In this document: positions 42,587 to 50,634 of the stretch, piece by piece | Layout: each line of letters starts with the position of its first letter | Position numbering within the stretch: position 1 is the stretch's first letter | Origin: Flavobacterium lutivivi | GTDB taxonomy: Bacteria; Bacteroidota; Bacteroidia; Flavobacteriales; Flavobacteriaceae | Assembly (NCBI RefSeq): GCF_014642275.1 | Contig: NZ_BMIM01000001.1 | Location: 310,001-374,000 of the forward strand | Length of the DNA: 64,000 nt | Reading direction: 5' to 3' | Translations under genes and position numbers: made by a program | The notes under the pieces: model-generated | Databases searched by the model: none | The model's input: the letters and a program-made list of their open reading frames with translations, nothing else | What the model was told of the DNA's origin: nothing

Positions 42587-42610
42587 TCCCGTTTTTAACG
42601 GGATTTTTTT
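42587..42610 (+). terminator. Terminator of the START-like gene, overlapping the next leader
   Basis: TCCCGTT paired with AACGGGA, loop TTT, then seven T ending at the next ATG. RNA begun at the promoter just before it would lack the 5' arm, so only read-through RNA should terminate. Confidence 0.8.
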
Positions 42611-43450
42611 ATGATTAATTTTAACGGTGTATTTACTGATAAATCAGATTTTATAACAGCTTCTAATAGAGCGTTACTTTATGGTGATGCTGTTTTTGAA
42701 ACCTTGAAAGTTGTTGATAACAAAATACTTTTTTGGGAAGAACATTATTTTCGCTTAATGTCTTCCATGAGAATTTTGAGGATGAAAATCCCAATGAATT
42801 TTACGATTGAATATCTCGAAGAACAAATAATTTCTTTAACTTCAAAATTGAATATTTCTAGTAGTGCTAGGGTTAGAATGACAATTTTTAGAAATGATGG
42901 TGGGTTATATAGACCAGATACAAACGAGGTTTCGTTTATGATAACAGCCAAAGAATGCCCTAGTAAAGAATATGTTTTTACTAAAGAAAATTACGAAGTT
43001 GAACTATTCAAAGATTTTCATATTTCGAAACATTTACTGTCAACATTAAAAACAACCAATAAAATTACTCAAGTTGTAGCATCTGTTTTTGCTAAAGAAA
43101 ATGGTTTTGAAGATTGTCTTCTTGTCAATGATGATAAAAATGTAATCGAAGGAATTTCGGGAAATATATTCATGGTTTTGGAAAATCACATTATTACTCC
43201 ACCAATTTCAGATGGTTGCCTCAATGGAATTATGCGCAAACAGGTAATTAATGAATTGAAAAATTTTACCGATATAGTATTTGAAGAAAAATCAATTTCT
43301 CCATTTGATTTACAAAAAGCTGATGAATTGTTTCTGACTAATGTGATAACAGGAATTCAACCGATAACGAAATATAGAAAAAAGGAGTTTTCAACTCGTG
43401 TTTCTGAGTCTTTGATAAAGAAAATAAATTTGAAAAATAATCTAGTTTAA
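42611..43450 (+). CDS. Class IV aminotransferase (PabC/IlvE-like)
   Basis: A 279-aa PLP enzyme of fold type IV. It begins NFNGVFTDKSDFITASNRALLYGDAVFETLKV. The PLP lysine is in the STLKTTNK segment (about residue 150), and the cofactor loop is EGISGNIFMV. The pattern fits aminodeoxychorismate lyase or branched-chain aminotransferase; the two cannot be told apart by eye. The 3' end overlaps the convergent YqgE gene by nine bases. Confidence 0.9.
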   Translation: MINFNGVFTDKSDFITASNRALLYGDAVFETLKVVDNKILFWEEHYFRLMSSMRILRMKIPMNFTIEYLEEQIISLTSKLNISSSARVRMTIFRNDGGLYRPDTNEVSFMITAKECPSKEYVFTKENYEVELFKDFHISKHLLSTLKTTNKITQVVASVFAKENGFEDCLLVNDDKNVIEGISGNIFMVLENHIITPPISDGCLNGIMRKQVINELKNFTDIVFEEKSISPFDLQKADELFLTNVITGIQPITKYRKKEFSTRVSESLIKKINLKNNLV

Positions 43451-44002
43451 TATTGGGTTTTCTGGTGCATTAGACCATATTAGATATTCGCCACCCAATT
43501 CAACTATTTTTTCTTTCCAAAAACTTGTTCCTGCAATGCTCAAGATATTCTTTCCATAAATATTTTTGTACAATATCCATGAATTAGCCTGCATTTCAGT
43601 TTCTAATTGATTAATTCCCCAACCAGAGTATCCAAGAAAAAAACGAATATTTTTCTTTTTTAATAATCCTGAGTTTAGCAAGTCTTTGGTAACTTCAAAA
43701 TTTCCTCCCCAATAAATTCCGTTAGAAATTTCAATACTTCCCGGTATAAGATTGGGAACATTATGAATAAAATAAAGATTATCTTGTTCTACTGGTCCAC
43801 CATTATATACTTTAAATTTTGAGTTGATTTCGGGAACCAAATCTTTCAAAGAGAATTTCAGCGGTTTATTCATAATAAAACCTACTGAACCATCTTCGTT
43901 ATGATCAGCCAATAAAATGACTGAACGATTGAATGATAAATCTCCAATTATTGAAGGTTCAGCAATTAAAAGACTTCCTTTTTTTAGTTTTTCAGAAATC
44001 AT
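43442..44002 (-). CDS. YqgE/AlgH family protein (UPF0301)
   Basis: A 186-aa protein of the UPF0301 family. Its signatures are KGSLLIAEPSIIGDLSFNRSVILLADHNEDGSVGFIMNKP (residues 8-47), YNGGPVEQDNLYFIH and FFLGYSGWGINQLETE. Cytoplasmic, widely conserved; AlgH was linked to alginate control, but the general function is unclear. It is followed by no gene on its strand, and upstream a terminator separates it from HU. Confidence 0.94.
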   Translation of the reverse strand: MISEKLKKGSLLIAEPSIIGDLSFNRSVILLADHNEDGSVGFIMNKPLKFSLKDLVPEINSKFKVYNGGPVEQDNLYFIHNVPNLIPGSIEISNGIYWGGNFEVTKDLLNSGLLKKKNIRFFLGYSGWGINQLETEMQANSWILYKNIYGKNILSIAGTSFWKEKIVELGGEYLIWSNAPENPILN

Positions 44003-44070
44003 TCTTTTGAAAATTTTACTAAAGTTAAAAAAAATTTTTAAAAATTGTACTAAAACGGCTAGAAATAAAA

Positions 44071-44108
44071 AAAGCCACTAACAAAAATTAGTGGCTTTAT
44101 ATTTTTTT
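44071..44108. terminator. Bidirectional terminator between YqgE and HU
   Basis: AAAGCCACTAA paired with TTAGTGGCTTT, an A-run before it and a T-run after it. It ends the HU transcript on the minus strand. Confidence 0.88.
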
Positions 44109-44121
44109 TGAGAACAAATAA

Positions 44122-44394
44122 TTAGTTCACTGCTCCTTCTAATTCAGCACCAGCTTTGAATTTTACTACATTTTTAGCAGCAATCTTGATTGTTTTTCCA
44201 GTTTGAGGATTTCTTCCTTCTCTTGCAGCTCTTTTAGATACTGACCATGATCCGAAACCTACTAATGAAATTCTTCCACCTTTTTTCAAAGTTCCGCTAA
44301 CATTTCCTAAAAATGATTCTAAAGCTAATTTTGCAGCTGCTTTTGTAATTCCAGCATCAGCAGCAATTGCATCGATTAATTCTGATTTGTTCAT
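44122..44394 (-). CDS. HU family DNA-binding protein
   Basis: A 90-aa nucleoid protein that bends and compacts DNA as a dimer. It begins MNKSELIDAIAADAGITKAAAK and contains the family signature GFGSWSVSKRAAREGRNPQTGKTI with the beta-arm. The ATG at 44394 is used in place of the ORF start at 44424, because the extension is not part of HU and overlaps the leader. It has a good promoter and its own terminator, fitting a highly expressed single gene. Confidence 0.96.
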   Translation of the reverse strand: MNKSELIDAIAADAGITKAAAKLALESFLGNVSGTLKKGGRISLVGFGSWSVSKRAAREGRNPQTGKTIKIAAKNVVKFKAGAELEGAVN

Positions 44395-44437
44395 AATAAT
44401 AGTTATTAATTGTTGGTTAAACATTAAATTAAAGTAA

Positions 44438-44467
44438 CAAATTTAGTAGGAATTGCTTACTACGCAA
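44438..44467 (-). promoter_or_regulatory. Promoter of the HU gene
   Basis: On the minus strand, TTG (44467-44465), 19 bases, TAAATTTG (44445-44438), an exact fit to the Bacteroidota promoter. The leader is about 40 bases. Confidence 0.72.
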
Positions 44468-44569
44468 GTAAATTGGGGTTTTTTTGAGTTTTTTGTTGAT
44501 AACTTATCTCATTTGTTGATAAGAGGTGAAAATTATTCGACGAAATGCATGAAAAAATGTGCCAAGCCC

Positions 44570-45517
44570 TTATTTTACAAAGGATTTATCACCGAAACTA
44601 AAACCATTTAGAAGTTCTTTTGATGTCATTTTCTTTTTGCCAGGTATTTGCAAGCTAAGAAGTTCAATGAAACCATTTTTTACAGCTACTTTAATTTCTT
44701 TTTTTGTTGAAATAACTTGTCCAATATCAAAGTTGTGATGTTCTTCAATTATTTTTGATTCATAAATTTTTATGCTCAATTCTTTTTCTTCATCAAATAA
44801 TGTTGTCCACGCACAAGGATAAGGCGATAGACCTCTTATTAAGTTATGGATTTCATTTGAAGATTTGTTCCAGTCAATTCGGCAATTATCTTTATTGAGT
44901 TTGTAAGCTGTTTTGATTTCTTCTGTTTCTATCTGTGTAGTAGTAATGACTTTATTTTCTTCTATAAGTCTCAATGTATCAATAACCGTTTCACTGCCTA
45001 TTTTCATTAATCTATCGTGTAGTTGACCAGCATTTTCATTTGGCTCGATTGTGGTTTTTTTGCTCAAAATCATCGCACCTGTATCAATCTTATCATCGAT
45101 GAAGAAGGTCGTTACACCTGTTTCACTTTCTCCGTTTATTATTGCCCAGTTTATTGGTGCTGCACCTCTGTAATTGGGTAATAATGAGGCATGAAGGTTA
45201 AATGTTCCTAGTTTTGGCATTCTCCAAACAACTTCGGGCAACATTCTGAAAGCTACAACCACTTGAAGATTAGCATTCAAATTCCTTAAATCATTCAAAA
45301 AGTTTTCATCTTTTAAATTTGTTGGTTGCAAAATTTTTAAGTTTTTGCTCAAGGCATATTCTTTTACAGCCGAATACATGATTTTTTGTCCTCTTCCTGC
45401 TGGTTTATCTGGAGCTGTAATAACCGCAACTATTTCATAGTTGTTCTTAATAATTGAGTCCAGTATGCCAACTGCAAAATCTGGAGTTCCCATAAATACG
45501 ATTCGGAGTTTTTCCAT
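44570..45517 (-). CDS. fmt: Methionyl-tRNA formyltransferase
   Basis: Formylates initiator Met-tRNA with 10-formyl-THF. The catalytic domain has VFMGTPDFAVGIL and LHASLLPNYRGAAPINWAI, with the Asn-His-Asp set completed by the following DTGAMI segment. The C-terminal tRNA-binding OB domain starts near residue 205. The length of 315 aa is normal. Its ATG touches the recQ stop on the same strand, so the two are probably cotranscribed. Confidence 0.97.
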   Translation of the reverse strand: MEKLRIVFMGTPDFAVGILDSIIKNNYEIVAVITAPDKPAGRGQKIMYSAVKEYALSKNLKILQPTNLKDENFLNDLRNLNANLQVVVAFRMLPEVVWRMPKLGTFNLHASLLPNYRGAAPINWAIINGESETGVTTFFIDDKIDTGAMILSKKTTIEPNENAGQLHDRLMKIGSETVIDTLRLIEENKVITTTQIETEEIKTAYKLNKDNCRIDWNKSSNEIHNLIRGLSPYPCAWTTLFDEEKELSIKIYESKIIEEHHNFDIGQVISTKKEIKVAVKNGFIELLSLQIPGKKKMTSKELLNGFSFGDKSFVK

Positions 45518-47409
45518 TATAATAATGAATAGGTATTGTTTGTGTTAATTGTAATTTTATCTTCTTCTAGTAGTTCTTGAAGTACAAAGATAACATCGTC
45601 TTTAGCAAATCGAGTAATTTTTATAATATCTCTTGAGGAATAAGATTCTTTTTTTAATAAATCTATAATTCTTGATTTTAATGTATTTTTATCTACAGTT
45701 TTGTTTTTAGTGTTTATACAAAAAGAACAAATTCCACAATTTGAATCTGTAGTTTCTCCAAAATAGTTTAACAGTAACCTCGATTTGCACTGTGTTTCAT
45801 TCTGTATATAATTCAAAACGGCTTGTAATTGTTCTGTTTTTTGTTTGTTTTGATTTTCAAGATGTTTTGAAATTCTATTAATGGTTAATTCGTCTTCTCT
45901 TATTTCATTGAAAGTTATGAGTGAATCATTAGTCCGTATGATTAATTCAATTACATCTCTATCTTTCATCTTCTTCAAAACTTTATTCACTTGGTCTTCT
46001 GTAGCACCAGATTTTTTTGAAATTAAAGCTAAGTTCAAAGGCGTAATCAATTCATAAATCCCTGGATAAGTTCTTAAAATGTTGGTTATAATTGGTTCAT
46101 CATTTGGGTTTAAACTGCAATATCTAAGTATTTCTTTAGAAGAAATGATGAATTGTGCTGAGATACTTTCGTTAAACTCTTGAGATAAAGAAATAACGCC
46201 TTGTCTATCTAAAAACTGCAAAGTATTGAATGTTCTCAAAGCTGGTAATCCATACTTTTGACAAAACTGATTTAAATTGAATTGGAATTGTTCATCAATA
46301 CCTTCGCCATAAGCAATTTGAAAATAGTTATTAAGTTTTTTATACACCAAGTTCAAGAAGCTTTTGTCTGGCAATACAGTTATAAATTGTGTTTCAGCAT
46401 GAATAATATCTGACGGATTGGTTATGATGACTGCAAAAGATTTTTCACCATTTCTTCCTGCTCTTCCAGCTTCTTGATAATAGTTTTCTATGTTGTTTGG
46501 CAAATGTAGATGGATAACAGTTTTAACATTGGGTTTATCTATTCCCATTCCAAAAGCATTGGTAGCCACTATAATTTTTGCATCTTCATTCATCCATCTA
46601 TTCATGTGATTTTCTTTGTCTGAAATACTCAATCCGCCATGATAATATGTAGCAGTATAGCCAAGACTGTTGAGCTGATTACTAATGTCCACACAAGATT
46701 TTCTGTTAGTAACATACACTATTGATGGTTGTGGGTTTTTTGAAAAAATTTGTTCCATCAAATGGTATTTGTCTTCGGTTTTAAAAACCATATATGCCAC
46801 ATTTTCTCGTGCAAATGATTTCTTAAATATTTTGGTGTTTTTGAAATTCAATTGATGTATGATATCTTCCTGAACTTTGTCTGTAGCTGTAGCAGTTAGT
46901 GCTAAAAAAGGGATTTTAGGAAAAAAATCTTTTAGAACAGAAATCTTTAAATATGCAGGTCTAAAATCATGACCCCATTGCGACACACAATGCGCTTCAT
47001 CAATTGCTATTAGATTTACAGGCAGATTTTTTATTCGCTCAAGTATCCAATCGGTTTGAAGTCTTTCAGGAGAAATGTATAGAAATTTATAGTTACCAAA
47101 CTGGCAATTGTCTAACAGATTAATGATTTCATCATTGTGAATGCCACCAATTAAAGCAATGGCTTTTATCCCTTTTTTTTGGAGATTTGATACTTGATCT
47201 TTCATCAATGCAATCAAAGGAGAAACTACTATGCAAATTCCATCCTTCATTAATGCAGGAACCTGAAAACAAATCGATTTTCCACCACCAGTAGGCAATA
47301 ATGCCATGGTATCATTACCACTCAAAACAGAGTTTATAATATCTTCTTGAAGGTTTCTAAACGCATCATAATTCCAGTATTGTTTGAGGATTTTTTGCGC
47401 TTGGCTCAT
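45517..47409 (-). CDS. recQ: ATP-dependent DNA helicase RecQ
   Basis: A 630-aa RecQ helicase for recombination and replication repair. Walker A is LLPTGGGKSICFQVP, the DEAH box is AIDEAHCVSQWGHDFRP, and motif VI is YYQEAGRAGRNGEKS. A zinc-binding region (CKSRLLLNYFGE ... CGICSFC) and a winged-helix follow. A clear HRDC domain is not seen; the end is a short helical segment. The class without HRDC is common in this phylum, which often has two RecQ genes. Confidence 0.95.
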   Translation of the reverse strand: MSQAQKILKQYWNYDAFRNLQEDIINSVLSGNDTMALLPTGGGKSICFQVPALMKDGICIVVSPLIALMKDQVSNLQKKGIKAIALIGGIHNDEIINLLDNCQFGNYKFLYISPERLQTDWILERIKNLPVNLIAIDEAHCVSQWGHDFRPAYLKISVLKDFFPKIPFLALTATATDKVQEDIIHQLNFKNTKIFKKSFARENVAYMVFKTEDKYHLMEQIFSKNPQPSIVYVTNRKSCVDISNQLNSLGYTATYYHGGLSISDKENHMNRWMNEDAKIIVATNAFGMGIDKPNVKTVIHLHLPNNIENYYQEAGRAGRNGEKSFAVIITNPSDIIHAETQFITVLPDKSFLNLVYKKLNNYFQIAYGEGIDEQFQFNLNQFCQKYGLPALRTFNTLQFLDRQGVISLSQEFNESISAQFIISSKEILRYCSLNPNDEPIITNILRTYPGIYELITPLNLALISKKSGATEDQVNKVLKKMKDRDVIELIIRTNDSLITFNEIREDELTINRISKHLENQNKQKTEQLQAVLNYIQNETQCKSRLLLNYFGETTDSNCGICSFCINTKNKTVDKNTLKSRIIDLLKKESYSSRDIIKITRFAKDDVIFVLQELLEEDKITINTNNTYSLL

Positions 47410-47451
47410 TTGGTGGTTTATCTTAGAATATAAAGATATAAAAAAGAAATT

Positions 47452-47988
47452 CTATTTCAATTCTGAGAATATAAAATCAATTCTTTCTTCTAGAGTTCCT
47501 TTTGGAACTTCAGTTAATTCATATCCATAGTTTTTGTAGGTCTCATTTAAGTGCTGATAAATCAGTTGAGCTTGTTCAAAATTTTCATAACGCGCTTCAT
47601 CACTTTCATAGATTTCTTCCCAAGGTGGAAGAATAAAGACTTTTTGATATTGACTTTCCTTGCAAGCTTGATCAAAAAAAGAAGGATAACTATCGCCGAT
47701 ATAATGCATATAAGCGAGAATATCAGGAATTCCTCTGTCTAAAAAAACAACTTCGGAGTTCATTTGATTGGCTTCCATAAATTGTTTTTTTCTGCCTTCA
47801 AGCAATAATTCACTAAACAATAATGGTTTCTCCAAAAAAAGTTGTTCAATGCCTTGTTTTTGAGCTTCAAGTGTAATTTGTCTTGATATTTCTGGTAAAC
47901 ATGTAAAACCTTTATCGATTAATTTATCAATAATGGTAGTTTTTCCAGTTCCCGGACCACCGGTTATAACGACAATTTTTTTCTTCAA
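47452..47988 (-). CDS. AAA family ATPase (AAA_28, NadR-kinase-like)
   Basis: A 178-aa P-loop protein. Walker A is GGPGTGKTT (residues 10-18); a second motif VVFLDRGIPDILAYM holds the conserved DRG of AAA_28 proteins; an Arg-containing lid (YESDEARYENF) follows. It may be a small kinase or nucleotide-binding regulator; the substrate is unknown. The gene is monocistronic with TAAATTTG on its strand at 48011-48018 as a possible -7 element. The 235-base gap upstream to the next gene holds no other visible ORF. Confidence 0.88.
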   Translation of the reverse strand: MKKKIVVITGGPGTGKTTIIDKLIDKGFTCLPEISRQITLEAQKQGIEQLFLEKPLLFSELLLEGRKKQFMEANQMNSEVVFLDRGIPDILAYMHYIGDSYPSFFDQACKESQYQKVFILPPWEEIYESDEARYENFEQAQLIYQHLNETYKNYGYELTEVPKGTLEERIDFIFSELK

Positions 47989-48197
47989 GGGAAATTTAAA
48001 AAATAAGCCGCAAATTTATTGAAACAGATTATAATCTACATCGACTTTTTGATAATTTTTACAAATAAATTTTGAATTCAAAAATCTGATTAAAATTATC
48101 ATTTGACTTGGAATTCAAAACAGATAAATGCGAAGAAGAAATTCTTTATTTTCCCTAAAAAAAGACGTAGGTTTTATATAATCTAAATTCTATGCTG

Positions 48198-48205
48198 TAT
48201 ATTTG
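48198..48205 (+). promoter_or_regulatory. Candidate -7 element (TATATTTG) before the DUF493-DUF4290-murA run
   Basis: Exact TAnnTTTG match followed by CC, 18 bases before the ATG at 48224. The -33 element is not distinct. Confidence 0.5.
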
Positions 48206-48223
48206 CCTTTATTTGAAATTTAA

Positions 48224-48508
48224 ATGGACAAAAAAACCGAAGAATTCTACAGTAGACTTAGAGAAGAATTGAACAACACCTCTGTTTGGCCGTCGGAATA
48301 TTTATATAAATTTATTGTACCTACAGATCCAAAAAAAGTAGAAGAAGTTGAAAATGCATTCGACAACATGGGGGCTGTTATGCATACAACACAATCAAAA
48401 ACAGGAAAATATACAAGTATTTCAATAAATGTAATGATGGAAAGCCCTGAACTTGTTGTTGAAAAATATATTGAAGTTTCAAATATTGAAGGAATAATTT
48501 CCCTATAA
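48224..48508 (+). CDS. DUF493 family protein (YbeD-like)
   Basis: A 94-aa protein of the DUF493 family, with the small ferredoxin-like/ACT-like fold of E. coli YbeD. Visible features are the PSEYLYKFIVPTDPKKVEEVEN start and the KTGKYTSISINVMMESPE strand. Function unsettled, possibly regulatory. Its stop is two bases before the DUF4290 gene, with murA after that, so all three are expected in one transcript. Confidence 0.9.
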   Translation: MDKKTEEFYSRLREELNNTSVWPSEYLYKFIVPTDPKKVEEVENAFDNMGAVMHTTQSKTGKYTSISINVMMESPELVVEKYIEVSNIEGIISL

Positions 48509-48510
48509 AC

Positions 48511-49206
48511 ATGGAAAAATATACAAAAGAAAAGGCCTCAGATGTCGTTCACTTTTTAGAATATAACTCTGAAAGATCACATTTGATTATCCCAGAATAT
48601 GGTAGGCATTTGCAAAAGCTTATCGATCAGGCTACAGTTTTAGAGGACAGAAATGAAAGAAATAAAGCGGCAAAGTACATCATTCAAGTCATGGGAACTT
48701 TGAATCCTCATCTTCGTGATGTACCCGATTTTCAACATAAACTTTGGGATCAAATTTTCATCATGTCTGATTTTAAATTAGATGTAGATTCTCCATATCC
48801 TATTCCAACCAAAGAAGTCGTAAACCTTAAACCAGAAAAGCTTAGTTATCCTCAAAAAAACCCTAAATATCGTTTTTATGGCAACAACATAAAATACATG
48901 ATTGATGTGGCAAACTCTTGGGATGAAGGCGAAATGAAAAGTGCATTGGTAAAAGTAATTGCTAATCACATGAAAAAATCATTTCTGAGCTGGAATAAAG
49001 ATACAGTAACTGACCAAGTTATTTTTGAGCATCTTTATGAACTTTCTGACGGGAAATTAAACCTGTTGCAAAGCACAGAAGAATTGTCAAATTCTACTGA
49101 ATTGATGAGGACGAACAAGAAAATGTCTAATAAGAACATGCCTCAGAAAAAGAAAAATAAAAACGGGAAAAAAGTTTTTCAAAAAAATAACAATCAAAAA
49201 CAATAA
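48511..49206 (+). CDS. DUF4290 family protein
   Basis: A 231-aa protein of DUF4290, a family limited to Bacteroidota and typically next to murA. The core contains LIIPEYGRHLQKLIDQA and the segment NPHLRDVPDFQHKLWDQIFIMSDF; the C-terminus is a Lys/Asn-rich, probably disordered tail. Soluble and cytoplasmic, unknown function. Linkage to murA suggests a role in cell-wall synthesis control, by association only. Confidence 0.9.
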   Translation: MEKYTKEKASDVVHFLEYNSERSHLIIPEYGRHLQKLIDQATVLEDRNERNKAAKYIIQVMGTLNPHLRDVPDFQHKLWDQIFIMSDFKLDVDSPYPIPTKEVVNLKPEKLSYPQKNPKYRFYGNNIKYMIDVANSWDEGEMKSALVKVIANHMKKSFLSWNKDTVTDQVIFEHLYELSDGKLNLLQSTEELSNSTELMRTNKKMSNKNMPQKKKNKNGKKVFQKNNNQKQ

Positions 49207-49228
49207 TTAGCACAAATAATATTAGCAT

Positions 49229-50539
49229 ATGAGCACTTTTAAAATCGAAGGAGGAATTAGACTGAAAGGTGATGTTACACCTCAAGGTGCAAAAAATGAA
49301 GCTTTGCAAGTGTTGTGTCCTGCCTTGTTAACCTCTGAAAAAGTTAGAGTAACTAATATTCCAGATATTATTGATGTAAATAAACTAATAGCTTTATTAG
49401 GTAATCTGGGTGTTAAAATTCAAAAAAATGGTCCAGGCGATTATACTTTTCAAGCAGATGAAGTTAATGTTGATTATTTAAAAACAGAAGCTTTCAAAAA
49501 AGAAGGTGGTAGTCTTCGTGGTTCCATCATGATTGTTGGTCCACTTTTAGCACGTTTTGGATGTGGTTATATCCCAAAACCTGGTGGAGACAAAATTGGA
49601 CGTCGTCGTTTAGATACTCATTTTGAAGGATTTATCAATTTGGGGGCTAAATTCCGTTATGAAAGAGAAGATCATTTCTATGGTGTTGAATCCAAAGGAC
49701 GATTAAAAGGAACATACATGTTGCTCGATGAAGCTTCAGTAACCGGAACTGCTAATATTGTTATGGCTGCTGTTTTAGCAGAAGGAACAACTACTATATA
49801 CAATGCGGCTTGTGAACCCTATTTGCAACAACTATGTAAAATGTTGAATTCAATGGGAGCAAAAATCACTGGTGTTGGTTCCAATTTATTGACTATAGAA
49901 GGCGTCGAAAAACTTGGTGGATGCGAGCATAGAATTCTTCCAGACATGATTGAAATTGGTTCATGGATTGGACTTGCAGCAATGACAAGAAGTGAAATTA
50001 CTATCAAAAATGTGTCTTGGGAAAATCTCGGTGTGATACCAAATGTTTTTAGAAAACTAGGAATTACGATAGAAAGAAAAGGCGACGATATTTATATTCC
50101 TTCACATGAAAAAGGTTATGAAATCAAAACAGATATTGACGGTTCTATATTAACAATTGCTGATGCACCTTGGCCAGGATTTACTCCAGACTTATTGAGC
50201 ATTGTTTTGGTTGTTGCAACTCAGGCTAATGGTGATGTATTAATCCATCAAAAAATGTTTGAAAGCCGTTTGTTCTTCGTGGACAAACTGATAGATATGG
50301 GAGCAAAAATTATGCTTTGTGATCCACATAGAGCTGTCGTTATGGGACACAACTTTAAATCACAGCTAAAAGCAACTACCATGTCATCGCCAGATATTCG
50401 TGCTGGAATTTCATTATTAATTGCGGCGCTTTCGGCAAAAGGAACTTCTACCATTCAAAACATTGAACAAATTGATAGAGGTTATGAAAGGATTGATGAA
50501 CGATTAAGAGCACTTGGCGCAAATATCGTTAGAGTTTAA
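49229..50539 (+). CDS. murA: UDP-N-acetylglucosamine 1-carboxyvinyltransferase
   Basis: First committed enzyme of peptidoglycan synthesis, transferring enolpyruvyl from PEP. Lys22 of the QGAKNEAL motif and the two-domain repeat are present. The catalytic loop, whose usual sequence has Cys115 (PGGCTIG in E. coli), reads PKPGGDKIGRRR, with Asp121 in that position. This substitution is known to confer intrinsic fosfomycin resistance in other bacteria. The length of 436 aa is normal. Followed by a large perfect terminator. Confidence 0.97.
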   Translation: MSTFKIEGGIRLKGDVTPQGAKNEALQVLCPALLTSEKVRVTNIPDIIDVNKLIALLGNLGVKIQKNGPGDYTFQADEVNVDYLKTEAFKKEGGSLRGSIMIVGPLLARFGCGYIPKPGGDKIGRRRLDTHFEGFINLGAKFRYEREDHFYGVESKGRLKGTYMLLDEASVTGTANIVMAAVLAEGTTTIYNAACEPYLQQLCKMLNSMGAKITGVGSNLLTIEGVEKLGGCEHRILPDMIEIGSWIGLAAMTRSEITIKNVSWENLGVIPNVFRKLGITIERKGDDIYIPSHEKGYEIKTDIDGSILTIADAPWPGFTPDLLSIVLVVATQANGDVLIHQKMFESRLFFVDKLIDMGAKIMLCDPHRAVVMGHNFKSQLKATTMSSPDIRAGISLLIAALSAKGTSTIQNIEQIDRGYERIDERLRALGANIVRV

Positions 50540-50561
50540 TTTAATAAATCATTAATATTTA

Positions 50562-50612
50562 AAAATCCAAATTCCAATTCTTTGCAAAGAATTGGAATTT
50601 GGATTTTTTTAT
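50562..50612. terminator. Large palindromic terminator after murA
   Basis: A near-perfect palindrome of 23 bases per arm (AATCCAAATTCCAATTCTTTG and its complement), centred on TTTGCAAA, with an A-run and T-run at the two ends. It serves murA and the convergent outer-membrane gene. Confidence 0.9.
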
Positions 50613-50634
50613 AAATAGTAAAGTTGTTTTTTTC

